Numbered from the stretch's first letter, positions 10,201-23,556 are shown. The stretch is 64,000 nt of DNA from Hortaea werneckii (GCA_037044905.1 JBAOKB010000048.1:1-64000); one strand, 5' to 3'. The notes: generated by a model from the sequence alone, not told the origin. Numbers and translations: made by a program.

Positions 10201-13200
10201 AGATAGATCCTATAGTATTCTAAACTAGTTAGGAACCTCCTAGGATATAGATAGTTATATACTAGGCTATATAATAGAAAGTAACTATAATCTATATAGT
10301 TAAATAGCTAGAGTAATACTATAATAGAAGGTAAGTAGGCAAGCTATATCTAACTACTACCTAAGTTAAATACCTTTAGTACGCAATTAACTAGAGTAAT
10401 CTAAACTCTATAATCTCTTAGGGTAGCTAGGTATATTAATAGTATACCCTAGACCTATAGATTCTATATAAATAGTAGTAGGTTATTCTTTATACTTTTA
10501 ATAAGGCTATCTCTAGATAGACCTTCTAAATAGATTCCTAAATAGTATATCTTTTAAGTCTACTAAGGTAGTAAGGAGTTAGTATATATCTTATAGCCTA
10601 AACTATCTTCTACCTACTTATAGGTAGGAAGGTCCTTAGATAGGCTATAGTATCCTATAATATTATCTAAGTTAGCCTCTATATATCCTTAATAATATAG
10701 TAGCTAGCGTCTAGTATATCTTTAGGTTATAAATTCTAATACTATAATAGAGAGTTTGCTTAAAAGATATTATAGACAAGACCCCTAACCCTAAGTTATA
10801 TTCGCCTATATACCTATAGCATTAGCCTTCTCGGCCTAGGTATATACTATATAAGTAGATAGAGACTCCTTAGTAAAGGAGGCAAAGCGAGTATAGTAAT
10901 AGTCCTACTACTCCTTATTACTTACCTCCTCTATAAAGGACTAGTAGAAACAAGTATAGTTATAGTCCTCTACTAAACCTAAACTACTACTTATAGTATA
11001 GTCCTTCTCGCAATTATAGGTAATATAGCTACTATAGGTAGTATAGTTATTATAGTAGTCCTAAACAAAGTTATTATTAGACTCGCGATAGTTATAGTAG
11101 CTATAATACTTAGTTAGAAGTAGTATTAGATTATACTAGTATTAGTAGTAATTTATAGGGATATCTTTAAAAGGTAATAGAGAGTGCTAGTTATATATAT
11201 AGCGACTCCTCTTATAATACTAAGTATTAGGATAAACTACCTCTATAGGAATACTAGAGACGTTATAGTTATATATTATACCTATACTATATAAATTATA
11301 CTCGAACCTATAACAATTAGTATAGTAGTATTAGCCTTATATACTAGTCCTATTATATCTATTACTAGACCCCCTATAATCCGCGCGCTTATACTTATAT
11401 CTATCCTCCTCTTTATCTTTAGAGGTAGTATACCTAATATAGAGGGCGCGTCGATAGTAGGTCTCTAGGATATAGTTATTATCTATATTAGTCTCTTCTA
11501 GTATCTCTAACTTACTAGCAGAGCGAATATCTAACTACTCTACTACTTTATTATTAGAATATATAAAGTTGTTATACTAGTATTAGTAGCGACTCTATTA
11601 GGATAAAGGAGGCTAGTAGTATAGGAGGCTTAATAGAATAGAGTCGACCTAGACATAATATACTAATAAACGATAAGCGTTAGAGCTACCCTAGGTAAGG
11701 GAGTACTAGTTTAGAGTTAGATTCTTTAGGTAGTCGACTAGACTAGCTAAATATAAACCTATCTCCTAGTAAAATGTTAGCAAACCCCTTATAAATAGCT
11801 ATTAATAAAAATATAACCTATATAAAGTTCGCCTATAAGGTAGCTAGAGAGTATCTATATAGTATATATACTATATACTTATCCTTGTTATACTAGCTAA
11901 CGTATTTAGTAGTAGATTAGAGGTAGTAGAGTAGTAATCTAATACTCTTACTATACTAAGCTATACTATTCTCTATATCTTATAGCTTATAGTTAAGGGT
12001 TTAGGTAGCGAGTATAAGGCGTTTAGCGCAAATCTAGATAGTCTTGTTAGCTCTAGCCTAATTATATATATAGACTTCTAGATAGTATTCTATTATGTAG
12101 ATATAGGACAACCTTAGTACTATAATATAGTTAACTTAGCCCTAGAAGTAGGTAGAGATCTAAGGAAAATATTAGTATTTATAAGGGATCTAGAGAGAAT
12201 CTATATATACTAACTTATATCCTAGGTTATAGTTCTAGTAGTAGAATTTATATACTCTATAGTTCGGCTACTTATAGAAGCGACTACGCGTAATTAACTT
12301 ACTATAGCATTTATAATATATGTACTAGACTAGAGTATTAGGGTTAAGGTTAGTATCTACCTACTTATAGTAGGCGTTAATAGGGAGGTTCTTATCGATA
12401 GTACTAAGAACCTAATACCTATTAGTATAGGCCCTAGCTATAGTAAAGATGTTATAGTAGTAATACTATATATAAGATGTTTATAGATAGTATAATAGGA
12501 CAATATTAGGGGAAGTACTATAGTAGGAAAATATATATATCTAGGTAGTATTATTACTAGAATTACTAGCAAAGTAGAGGCGGAGTATATAGTAGTAAGT
12601 ATTATATATATAAATAGCAAGTAGTATATAAAGCCTTGCTAAACTATATATAAGGGCTAAGTTACTAAACTCTACGACGTAGTATAGTATGTCCTATACC
12701 TAAGTTATATTAGCTACAATTTGTACCTAATAGTAGAGAGATTTATATAAGTAATTATAGCAAGTATAAACCCCTTATAAACATACTACAAACTGCTATA
12801 GATTTGTACTAAAATGTACTCCTAACCTACGTAACTATATATTATTATAGAAACGCTATTAGGATACTAGTATAGAGGGGAGGCGTCTATAAGGGCCTAG
12901 TATAGGGATAGCTAGAGGTTACGTAAAGTAGCGTTATATAACCTCTACTAGACCCCTACTAAACTAGGGCTAAGAGAGAAAAGGGAGACTCGAAGGAGAA
13001 TATATAGCTTAAGGACTTCTATATTTACTAGATTATAAAAAAGGTAGACCTATTATAGACATACCCTTTCTCTCCTACAAACTCTATAGTATCCCTTTAT
13101 CCCTATAGTATAATACTATACCTTATAGTTAGGTCCTTTTCTATAAAGGGTATAAGCTAGTTAAATTCTATAATATTACTTATAAATATACTTTACTATA

Positions 13201-13722
13201 ATATCTTAGTTACTAAAAAGTCTTCTATTATATAGTATCTAGTTATTATATCTAGTAAAGAACTTTCTTCTATAATTTATTTATCTATTATATAGCTATT
13301 TCTTTATTAAGATTAGATAGATATCTATCTTATAAGAGAGCCTTTATCTTATTACTTACCTTTTATTTTTATAAGGTAGTTATCCTTTTACTCTATAAAA
13401 ATTATACTAAAATTTATAAGAGTAATAGATATCCTAATAGTATAGGAAGTAGAAGTAATTAGGTTTTTTTTAAGTATTATTCTAAAATATCTAAGTTAGT
13501 TAAAGTCTTAAGTAGTTATAAGTAATAGAATTAATATAGTAACAAAAGCATTCTATAGTTATAATTTATCTCTCTTATATTTATATCCTAAAGGTTACTT
13601 AGTTTCTAACAATAGAATTAACTATAAAACATCGTTTTTAGTAGTTGTCTTAATACTATCTTCTTTTGGTTTAAGAAAAGGAAAATTTCTATACGTTGCT
13701 TGTCTATAACATTCTCTATGCC

Positions 13723-15003
13723 CTAGTATACCGATGTATTTGTAGTAATAATCATTGTCTTAGAGCTGTTGCTTCCAACTTCTTCGTCTCTTTCGTCGCG
13801 CTCATTGTCATGCCACGCAGTAGTAAGAGTCCCAAATCCTTTGCCGTGAGCATGCTCGAGACCCTCCATCCGTAAGTCGTTCTCGCCATGATTTGCGCTA
13901 GAGGTGCGCTCGTAAGGATCTCTGTCGCGCCCCCTAAAGCGCCTGGAAATGTCTCCCTGGCTCTGACTGGTGACGCCGCGAGAGCGGTTCCTGGAGGATG
14001 CGAAGCCTACCCAGGGCATCATCTGGCGAAACAGAGGACGAAGTGTCGCGGCGCATGCAGCAGTGATGCCTAACGCAGTTTCGACGCAAGACCAGAGTGC
14101 GACTTCGGTGGTCGCGTAGAGGAAATCCTCTGTGTCTCTGAGGGTGTGGACATACGGAATGCGAGCCACCGTCGCGATTGAGGCTCTGCGACGCCCTGTT
14201 AGTCTCGAGCAAGGACACGGCCAATGGCAAGCAACTTACAATGCACCGACAGCCAGAATCATGACGACTGATATCTTTTCCTTGCGACCCATCTGCAAGT
14301 CCCAGACGAGAAATACCGGCAAGATGGAGAAGGTCCAATCTCCAGCGCAGGAGATGGCTGAGTAGCCATAGAAGACACCGACGATGATGTCGGTGTCCAT
14401 GCAGCTACCCTCGCCACCGGTATATTGTGTCCAGAAGTATGCGGAAGGCAAGCATTGAAACAAGAAGATAAAGAAAAAGAACAAGCTGTAAAGCTGCGTG
14501 ATGACAAGGACGGTCCAGATGACGATCTTGTGTGTTCTGTTGACACACAGGCGCAGGAGCATAATACCAATGCTGGCTTTGATAGCCATGTTGGAAATCA
14601 CAAAGAAGGGCTCGCACAACCACCAGAACTACGCGAGGTCAACCAAGGGCTTTGATGGGTAAGTCATTTTTCGGAGCAGTACCTTAAGCCCGACTGGCAA
14701 TTCCTCCGGCGGCTGTATATTCCACGCATGTTGTCCGGTACCGTGATGGGCTCCTGTAATGGCACAAGACGAGAAAATAATGAAAAAGACCTGCACGGTC
14801 GTGTAAGTAGGCAGTAAGATGCAATGACAAGATGGATTTTTCCTTACCCATGCGAAGAATGCGACCCAGTCATCCCATCCGAAGGCTTTTTGTATGTAGA
14901 TTCTACAGTAAAGCCGCAGCGAGATAGTGATGGTAGTCAGAGCAGCGAAGAAGGAGTAGATGGTGACGACCTGGACACCACGGTCCGCCGGTGCGATCGT
15001 CAT
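13723..15003 (-). CDS. Fungal rhodopsin-domain integral membrane protein
   Basis: Four exons join in phase: 15003-14848, 14790-14683, 14628-14240 and 14185-13723, giving about 371 residues. The product begins MTIAPADRGVQVVTIYSFF and has several hydrophobic segments matching the seven-helix layout of the fungal rhodopsin-domain family (formerly an integral membrane protein DUF). Family landmarks: FGWDDWVAFFAWV in the first cytoplasmic loop, GAHHGTGQH, CEPFFVISNMAIKASIGIMLLR, and after the last intron ASIATVARIPYVHTL then DFLYATTEVALWSCVE and AATLRPLF. The last intron needs the second of two nearby acceptor AGs to keep this conserved stretch in frame. The tail is polar and probably cytoplasmic. 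Plasma membrane location is expected; ligand and function are unknown for the family. The gene starts only about 80 bp after the AT-rich block ends. Confidence 0.85.
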
Positions 15004-16549
15004 TTTGCGCTATACTAAGGGAAGGAGATGGTAAGAATGGAGGAAGAGATGGCAGGACACCAATGCAATATTGGTTTTGGGCATTTGCCAGCCGTAGTAG
15101 TAGATCATTGGATCTGCGTGCGACTGCCATGGACCGGGAGACCGGTCAATCTCGTTTACCAGGGCCTAGAAGCGCAGATCTTTTTGAGTTTGGAGACGGC
15201 GCGCGCAGCACGTGTCGCTCGGGCGAACGATGCCAACGTTCCGCGAGATGCGCGACTCATGAACCCATTACTGCAGTCACGCTAGGTAGCCTCCGTCCCC
15301 CTAAGCTGATCGAAATTTTCGGGGTCCCGGGTCAAATGTAGCAAGAGACACGCGAGCAAGGAGTACTCTTGCACATATTGTCACAATTGCAAGCTTCAAG
15401 AGCTGAAGATTCGTGTGGTTTTGGGGAAAGAAACAAGGTCAGGGTGGAATTTAGTCGTAGTATAGTAGCGTACAATTCGGAACCCGAATCCCTGCGACAA
15501 GGAGGCACGGGCACTGCGGACGAATTTGCGACCTTGGCAAAACACTGCACTAGTACCCGGTAGCCAGAAAGCCTTGGCAGGGGAAAATGCAGGAACCAGT
15601 CGCTGCATACAGTATTCCAAGACCAGGGTTAACATGTTTATTTTCTTGATCACCTATTGCTTCCTGCTGTGCCGACATAAAACAGCCAAGTCGCCGCTGA
15701 GGCTCGCTTAGCTGGCCTGTTGCTCCTCCCTCTTCGCCGATGTCCCACTTGAATTTTGACAGGGCTTTCTTCGGGTACAGCTCTGCCGTTGTCGACATGC
15801 GTGACACGACTCAAGACGCTCGATACCTTACGAGATGGACCAACAGGAGATCGCGGCCCGCGGCACCTCGACCGTTGTCAACTTCTTATCTGTCGTGTGG
15901 AGATGACATGACACCGCCTAGTGGTGCCATGAGCCTAGCCTCCAGTATGTTTGACAGATGTGCCTTTTGCGTCATCAACGATAGGGATGTCCTCCCAGAC
16001 TTGGACGAAAGGCCAATAACCTCTGTTCGCCTACATGGTGGGAAAAGGGCGGTGACATATGCTAGTCAATTGGCGAAAGTATTGCTTGCACATTCGACGT
16101 GGGTGTAAAAAGTGGTGCCGTGGTTTTCGCTATCTAGTTTTTGTCAAGTATTAGCGCGACGTCTCCAAGTCTCGACGAGACTTGCAGCTTACAAGGTGAC
16201 CCGATGGAGACCAGCTCGTACTTGGTGCAGACGTCCTAGTCCCACAAGTCTTTGGGTGAATTGACCTTGTGTATAGGCGCATATGAGTACTACTAGACAC
16301 AATGACCCAGAGGAGGAATGCACCCGCAGGTTTCTTTGATCAGGTCTTCCCCAATTCGCGAGAAAAGCGTCCCCGACATCGGCTGTTAAGCCTCTAGGAT
16401 TAGCGTTGGAGTGCGCTCCATGAATGAATGCCTATTGTTAATGGTCGCTAGCCTTTGAGCGTGAATGCGAAGTCATACCAGTTATTGTCTCCTTTACTTC
16501 GGCAGCTGGGTGGTGATCAAAAGCGAATTGGTAGCCTGAGCACTCGAAT
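15004..16549. other. Intergenic region, no gene seen
   Basis: About 1.5 kb of ordinary base composition between the rhodopsin-like gene and the broken transporter. Only short overlapping open frames on both strands, without family motifs or codon structure. It must contain the promoter of the rhodopsin-like gene. Confidence 0.5.
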
Positions 16550-17222
16550 GGCTTCGGGACTTGAACTCAAAAACTACAGGAGAATTCTATGTGGGACCCT
16601 AGGGAAGAACTTTCGCAAGTTCCCATGCTTACATTTAACGGGAGTGCAAGATCATTGTCGGCAATTGCTCAACCGATGGGGACATCAGGGATGCGTCTCA
16701 TACTTGTCGTTAGACTAGGCCGTCGGAAGCTGTTCTTAGCGGCCGCTTTGATGGCTTTTGTCTATATGGCAGTGCTGACCGGTACTGCGGGCAAGCCTTC
16801 ACTTGGTCCATTATCGCTCACATTTATGCTCGTCTACGCCGTATCTTATGCTATTGGCTGTCTTGGTCTTCCCTTCTTATACGCGTCGGAGACCGCGCCT
16901 ATTCATCCGCAAGTACCAATCTCGGCCGTCTCTGTGCCCGGACAATAACTCAGAATGTTTGTGCTTGGATAAGTTACTTCGCCCGGACTGGCAGATCTCG
17001 GCGGCAACTACTGGATTATCTGGGCTGTCTTCAACGCTATTTCGTTTCCATTATCTATTTGTCTTCCCAGAGACGAGTGGTAAAGGTCTAGAGGAGATTG
17101 ACAAGCTTTTCGAGTCATCTGACACCTTTAATGAGGAGTCAAACGCAATATGTATCCGCGAACTTATTAGATGGGACCGAATGTTGCAGCTTAACGCCGA
17201 CAAGGTGGAGCGCGTGGATTAG
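16550..17222 (+). pseudogene. MFS sugar transporter remnant, C-terminal half only
   Basis: Pieces of a hexose/lactose-permease-type carrier appear in order but in different frames. Around 16680-16870 are LGRRKLFLAAALMAFVYMA and GLPFLYASETAP; in another frame GGNYWIIWAVFNAISFPLS near 17000-17050; then VFPETSGKGLEEIDKLFE near 17060-17115. The last phrase is the typical end of sugar-porter MFS proteins. Stops and frame changes separate the pieces, and no N-terminal half (helices 1-6, RxGRR loop, PESPR) was found upstream. It is therefore a decayed and probably truncated copy. Confidence 0.75.
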
Positions 17223-17988
17223 ATTGAGCATGCGAAGGCTTGGTAGCATTGCCAAACCGAAATCAGATCAGCGTCGGCAATATTCTACCGCGCGGGCACA
17301 TGATATACCCAGCTCACGGCTACTACCTTAGTCTCTCATTTCCCGACATCGTGTAAGACTTCCGTCGAATTGCCCGACCAACTGATTGTGGAACGCTTTT
17401 TACCCTCTAGTCATGTCACGTTACGTGGTCGCGGAGCGACGGCGATATCACACCCCGGGAGCTAACAAGTACCATCGATCATTTCTCACCTTTCCCGATC
17501 TATGACATACTAAATGCGCTCCCACGTGAAATTGCCGACCATTGATTGAGTAGCTAAGATTTGCAGAACAAGCACAATGGAACGATGTCTTTAGCAACTC
17601 GCCTCGGAGATGCGAACGTTAACTATCTATACTCCAGCGATTGGGAGACTCATTCAGGATCGGAAAGACTACTCTTTATTCGCGACACCGTGGCAGCTGA
17701 CTAAGGAGTTCAATGATGAAGGGTGATATCGCATCCTACCTTGAGAGATATTGCCGAATGGCCGAAAGACTTTCGGTTATATTTCCAATTTCCTTGGCTG
17801 CACAACAACTCCTCACCCGTAGCGTCTGGACCCTCTGTGGAGTCGAGCTAGCCTGGTCAAACCCCATGGGGCCCCATGCGTGGTGTAGCTGTCGAGAAGA
17901 GCATATATCTGTCACAGATGACATTGTTGCGTTGACCTTATCGCGATCAGCTCTTCACTCCTAGAACCTAACTTGCAGCCTTACCATT
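17223..17988. other. Intergenic region, promoter of the following MFS gene
   Basis: About 770 bp with no gene I can support. The frames at 17713-17964 lack motifs. It separates the dead sugar transporter from the first gene of the metabolic cluster. Confidence 0.45.
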
Positions 17989-19710
17989 ATGACCGATCCA
18001 AGACACGACGTCCCACTAGATACGCTCGACAAAGACGACGGTCCAAAACATCACGAAACCATCGAAGTCAGGAACAATGAGTACACTGCCGAATGGCTAG
18101 AGCGGTTCCCGCTCATTGCGAATAAGTCACCAGAGGAACTGAAAGTCCTCGAGAAAGGCTTGCTCCGCAAGCTGGATTGGATTTTCTTGCCAACAGTAAC
18201 GTTGATGCTTCTCATGGGGTTAGCATGATGCTGGGACGTCTTTGCGCAGCCCTGTAAGCTGACTCACCGTAGATACTTGGATCGGATCAACGTTGCCCAA
18301 GCTCGACTGGCCGGCTTGCAAGACGATCTGGGCATGTCCGATGAGATGTGGGGATTCGGAATCAGTGCCTTTTACATCGGTCTGTCTCATGCCTGTGACC
18401 TACAACGTTATGCTAACCCCATGAAAGGCTACATCATCTCCCAGCTCCCGGCCACTGTCTACCTTGCCCGGGGAAGGCCTCAGATCCAAATGCCTATTCA
18501 TGTGATTGCATGGTCGGTGATCACAGCATGCATGGCCCGCATGAACAGTGGCTGGTCGTTCATTGTCTGCCGGTTCCTGGTAGGGCTAGCGGAAGGCCCT
18601 TTTCTGCCCATGGTGAGCCTGATGAGTTCGTCCTGGTACACAAAGGAGGAAGCACCAATCCGAATGGCAATTTGGCATGCTGGTAACATCGCTTCCAACA
18701 TCTTCTCTGGCTTGCTTGCAGCTGGCATCCTAACAAACATGGACGGCGTCGCCAACCTGCCAGCTTGGGCGTGGTTCTTCATTATCGAAGGCGTCGTTGG
18801 TGCTGCGCTCGGGATCTTCGCATTCTATTGCGTGCCAAACTTTCCTCATGATCACGGCGTAAAATGGATCAACCCTGAACAGGGTGAGCTTGCGCGATAT
18901 CGGATGATGGTTTCAGGAGGTGGTAGGACTGAAGACGACAACGGGGGAGCATGGGAGGGAGTCGTTCTGGCCTGCAAGGATCCATTCACTTGGATTTTCA
19001 CCGTTTTACACTTTGGACTCATCCTTGCCCTTTCGTACAAGGACTTCTTCCCGTCGATTGTTGCAACACTTGGCTACTCCGATTTGATGACCTATCTTAT
19101 TCAGGCGCCGCCCTACCTCTTCGCTTACATCGCGACTGTCGCAATCTCGTGGACGGCTGGTAAATATCTGGAACACTGCTACCACATCATCGCAGCAGCG
19201 GTGATGGGCATTGTTGGATCGATCATTGTCATCTCTACACTCAATTCAGGCGCCCGATACTTTGGTATGTTCTTCATGTGTGCTGGTCCTTTCGTCGGCC
19301 TCAACATCCATATCCCATGGGAGACCACCAACGTTCATACGCCACGTACCAAGCGCGGAGCTCTAGTCGCAATCACTAATTGCATTGCCTCTGTGTCGCA
19401 TTGGTTCAGCCCTTACTTCTTTGTAAGACACCACCTCACCCACAGCAAAACTCTCACCGTACTGACCACGACAGCTTCGATCTCAAGAGCCACGCTACGC
19501 GAATGGCGGCGCTCTTATAATCGCTGGCTCTGTGATGGGTATAATTGGAGCGTTAATCTGCAAATGGTATTGTCGGCACTTGGTACGTCACTTCCGTTCT
19601 AGGCTGACGCTTTCGCCTCGCATGATACTGACTAGCTTGCGCAGAACAAGAAGCTGGCGCGGCACGAAGAAGCCAACGACCTGCCCAAGGGCTGGCGCTA
19701 TGTGGAATGA
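17989..19710 (+). CDS. MFS transporter, anion:cation symporter (allantoate/nicotinate permease-like)
   Basis: Five exons fit in phase: 17989-18218, 18273-18379, 18428-19422, 19475-19582 and 19645-19710, giving 501 residues. Landmarks of the fungal ACS (Dal5/Tna1-like) family are YLDRINVAQARLAGLQDDLG after helix 1, FYIGYIISQLPATVYLA across intron 2, then RFLVGLAEGPFLPMVSLMSS and SSWYTKEEAPIRMAIWHAG. The C-terminal part has GALIIAGSVMGIIGALICKWY and a short charged tail. About twelve membrane helices are expected, with import of an organic anion across the plasma membrane. Intron 2 reads through in frame, so a naive prediction would carry 16 extra residues. As the first gene of the cluster it may bring in the substrate; this is inference from position. 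Confidence 0.85.
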
Positions 19711-20207
19711 TCCGATGGATGTTGGTTTTGCCCCTCTCGTGTTCTGGTGTGTTGTGAAGGACGGGCGAGATGAACGCAGCTCGGCTGGGCCTTGAGATAC
19801 AAGATCTAGTATGGATAGCCTCTAGTGACTAGGTCATTTGCATTTTGCTGCAGGTCGATATCATGAGCCTCACACGCTCCCGCTTTTCGTAATCATCTCA
19901 TGTATTTGAACAGCCAGCCCTTGAGCTCCCGAGGTCGTTAGGCCCTAAAGACCTTAGTAGGTAGTCTTGCCTTGTCACGTGCAGCCTTCCAACAGCCGCC
20001 GCTCCGTGAGACGGATAATAACACGGGCGGTTCTCGGCTCCAAAGCGAGCAAGGGGAGCAGAAGCGGGGCTTCGGCAAGACGGCGTGATCGAGTTGTGGA
20101 CATGTCCTTCCCCGCGTCGCCGGCTTTTCTACTGTACATTCTGGGCCCGATGGCGGTGGAACGTCTGAAAGGCCGGACGACCTTGCCAGCCTCACGCTCT
20201 CACGGTG

Positions 20208-22300
20208 ATGCCGCCCAAAGAGCCGTCGTACATCCAGGCATGCGCGCGGTGCAACAGCAAAAAGATCAAATGTCTCGTGCGCGAGGGTGGTCCGTGTGAA
20301 CAGTGTGCAGCCGTGAATGCTGAATGCACGTACGTTGCCCCAATCAACCAACGACAGACGACGGGTGCGACTAACAGGCCTGCAGCCCGCGAGTGCGCAA
20401 GAAGCGCAGGACAACAATTACGGCGCAGCGCACTCCCGATCAAGCCATCTCAGGCCCTCCTGGACCTTCGACGGGACCTCATGTTGAAGCATCGCCGAGC
20501 CATGCAGTCGCGGCAAGCGCTGATACGCGCACCATTACCACATCGCCTTTTCTAGTCTCCGAACAAGCTGGTCAAAGAACGATTCCGGAAGAAAGTGATC
20601 CGCCCGCGCATAACCCAGGCACGGGAAGCTCGACCTACATCGGACGGTCGCATTACGAAGGCAATGCCCCGGTAGACGAGACTACAGCGCGAGCATATGC
20701 CACCTCAAGACAGTCAGAGCTGTCAGAAATCGAGCAAAAGACGCTGCAACTCTGGGATGTCTATGCTTTGCCACCGAGGGCCGTCCATGAGAGCCTGGTG
20801 GAAGCTTTTACCGAGTATTGCTCGCCGTGGATGCCCATCGTCGAGCCCAGCATCCCGCTAACAAGAGACCTCTCGAGCACCTCACTGCTTCTGTGCCAGG
20901 CTGTCTACTTGGCTGCAAGCCGAGTTAGTTCATCGACTTCGGTACAGGTATTCTCATCGCCGGCAGAATTTTACCAGCGTGCAAAGGCTTTGTACTGGGT
21001 TGGTCACGAGAAGAAACCCTTGACAGTCATACAAGCGATCACGATGCTGCACTGGTACACACCAGACGGACCCGCTCATGTTTCGTATGACACCAGTGAG
21101 TATTGGCTGAAAATCGGAGTTGGACTCGCGTATCAAATAGGCCTGCACAAGGAACCTCCCGCTGGACCAGAACGGGCGATTAGGCGACGAATGTGGTGGA
21201 CGCTTGTCGTAAGTGCTTCCCTTAGGCTCCTCTTTCACCAAGAACATGTCATCTCAACACGAATCTTCGATGCGTGAAGAAGCCTATCGATGTTGCGTTC
21301 TGACACTCTCCAGGTACGAGACTCGCTCATTTCAGTATCGCGCGGAAGACCACGGGCCATACATCTCGAAGATGCCGATGTTTCGCCACCCGCATTGGAA
21401 GACTTCCCTGAATCTCTAGCTGCCGGAGAGCTGTTCATTGCATACGTCGAAATTTGTCGCACGCTAGGTGATCTCGTGCAAGGCTGCTCGAGAAGAAGAT
21501 TCACTCCCGAGGATCGTTCCAGGGTGGAAGCAACGCTATTTCGGTGGTCCAGAATGTTACCAATGCATCTCCGCCTAGCTGATCACTCTGCCAGAAATCA
21601 GACACTCGAAATTCGGCCTCACGACTTTCGGGCTCGCCAACTACATGTTCCTTATCTGGCTTGTATTATCATCATGTCCCGGTCTAGCTACCCGCACAAT
21701 GGTATCTCCCCCGCTGCCGTCTTCGCTGCGTCCTTTCTGGCTGGCATTTACGAGGACCTCTTAGCACGGAACCTTGTAAGCAGGCTTGCTCCCACCTTCA
21801 CGACATTCGGATTCATGGCCGGCCTTGTTCTCGTATCACTGAGACCGTTCTCAGCGCTGTGGGCAGCAGCACAGACAGATCTGGCAGTCATACAAACTGC
21901 TTTGCAGGAGCTTTCTACCCGTTGGAAGTCTGCGATAGGCGCGTCTAAAGTCATACAGAAGGCGTTGCACTCCGACATGGGGAACGCTCAGCTGCATGAA
22001 GCACAGCTGGCATTTCTGAGTCGGGACGAAGCTCCATTATTCGAAGGACTTCCCCTAGAACTCTGTCGCATGTGGCAAGTGTATGAGAATGAAAGAGCCG
22101 CCCAGGAGATGAACATTGGTCTAGAGCCTGCATTCGCGAGGCATATGGATCCGATGGCCGAGGTACTGTTTGGCTTGCACAGTCATCAGGCATCAAACAC
22201 ATTAAGGGGATTGAACTTGGCCTCGGACAATGCGTTTTGTGGCGATTCTGCGTTTGAAGGAATACCTGATTATTTCTGGGGCGATTGGGGCCTGAGCTAA
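20208..22300 (+). CDS. Zn2Cys6 transcription factor with fungal-specific regulatory domain
   Basis: Three exons, 20208-20329, 20386-21208 and 21314-22300, give 643 residues. The binuclear zinc cluster is at residues 12-40 (C12, C15, C22, C30, C33, C40; core CARCNSKKIKC), followed across intron 1 by a basic linker (RVRKKRR). The middle has the fungal_trans landmarks: ALPPRAVHESLVEAFTEYC, SEYWLKIGVGLAYQIGLH, then RRRMWWTLV joined across intron 2 to VRDSLISVSRGRPR. This is the usual signature of the PF04082 ligand-response domain. It is a nuclear DNA-binding regulator expected to bind CGG triplets. It lies between the MFS carrier and the crotonases, so it is a candidate pathway-specific activator. 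CGG-rich motifs in nearby promoters are consistent with that. Confidence 0.85.
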
Positions 22301-22766
22301 ATCACCGACGACTGTTTTTCCTGCAATCTGATAGCGGCAGCGAGGCTCTAGTCGCTGGATGCTATGACCCTTCATTCTTGGGAGACGTGACAATTGACCT
22401 TTCCGCGTTTCTATCTATGGTAAGTGTGTCTTAAAAAGCTGAAGAGTTCGTATTCCTTTCCCGAGTATAGCAATTTGCATTCTGTTTAGAATTTGGAAAC
22501 CACAAATTGTGGGAATCGTCTCCATCCATCATCTGACCATCCATGGATTGATCGTCAAACTAACTGCTGCCGGAAACGTTGTCGATATGGGGGAAACGGC
22601 CTCGGCGCTGCCCTGGCAAAAGTAAACACCGATGGCCGAGCAATTTTGCCGAACACCGAGCTGCCTGCACTTCAGGGAGAGCTTTAGTGTTCTGGGAGAC
22701 TGGACACATGAATTGCATTATAAATATCTCATTGAAAACTCGGAATACGATCAAGGGCAAGCGAAG

Positions 22767-23556
22767 ATGACACAGAATCTAATGCCCGCATTCGAACATC
22801 TCTCCCTCGAGCGACGTGATCAAGTTTTCATTATCACGCTCCGGCGCGGTGAAGAGAACCGTTTAAACACACGGATATGCAACGAAGTTATCAAAGCTTT
22901 CCACTATATTCAAAAGAACCTTGGTCCAAATTCGCCAGGTGCCGTGATCACTCGCGGGCATAATGCCAAATTCTGGTGTACTGGCGTCGACCAAGACGAG
23001 CGCGACTCCAACCCCTTCGCCAACTCTGATGGCTTTTTTCCGATGATCCATACCGTCCTCGACTTCCCTTACCCGACAGTCGCACTACTCACAGGACACA
23101 CATTTGGGGGCGCCTGTCCCTTCGCTCTGGGTCATGATTACCGTGTGATGAACAGTGAGCGAGGCTTTATATCTATGGTTTGTTCTACCCCCATCGTACA
23201 GCACGCGCTATGCTGACATACGATAGCCTCCCGTGAACCTTGGTATGCATTTTGAAGGCATGGGTACACTTTTGAATTTGAAGCTTGGACCTTCGATCGC
23301 GCGCAAGATGCTTTTGCAAGCACACAGGTGGACAGGCAAAGAAGCATTAGTCGATGGCATCGTGGATCAGATTGCGCGACCCGAGGAGATGCTTGATGTT
23401 GCCTTAACATTGGCAAATCAGTGGGCACCGAAAGCTCAAGCTGGAGTTTATGGTGTGTTGCGAGCAGAGTTGTACGGTGAGGCAACCCGCGCGTTCGCTC
23501 TCATAAGCTACGTGCATTCGAGAGAGACGAACAGGCGTGCGCTAGTCAAGCTATAA
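22767..23556 (+). CDS. Crotonase-family enoyl-CoA hydratase/isomerase
   Basis: Two exons, 22767-23177 and 23227-23556, give 246 residues. The ATG at 22767 (MTQNLMPAFEHLSLERRDQV) matches the usual start; the frame is open upstream but without family sequence. The crotonase fold is shown by VFIITLRRGEENRLN near the start, the oxyanion-hole region FWCTGVDQDE, and TGHTFGGACPFALGHDYRVM, then across the intron MPPVNLGMHFEGMGTLLNLKL. The last phrases are typical of a fungal crotonase subgroup close to the delta3-delta2 enoyl-CoA isomerases. The C-terminus is ALVKL: VKL is only a weak match to the peroxisomal PTS1 consensus. It is convergent with the second crotonase gene (162 bp apart). The exact reaction on the acyl-CoA is not determined. 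Confidence 0.8.

Larger units (their letters stand above)
5110..13650. mobile_element. RIP-degraded AT-rich repeat block (decayed transposons)
   Basis: About 8.5 kb made almost entirely of TA-rich text in which CpA and TpG are nearly absent and TpA is extremely common. Both edges against normal DNA are sharp. In Pezizomycotina this is the footprint of RIP acting on repeated DNA, so the block is most likely one or more dead transposons. No intact reading frame survives. A minus-strand stretch at about 11330-11530 stays open for roughly 60 codons with a charged composition, which could be a remnant of a gag-like or similar gene, but I cannot name the element. No LTRs or terminal inverted repeats could be made out by eye. 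It contains two minisatellites, listed separately. Confidence 0.75.

Noticed and set aside
12438..12620. Short Ile/Leu/Tyr-rich minus-strand frame in the AT block
   Set aside because: Composition artefact of RIP-degraded sequence.
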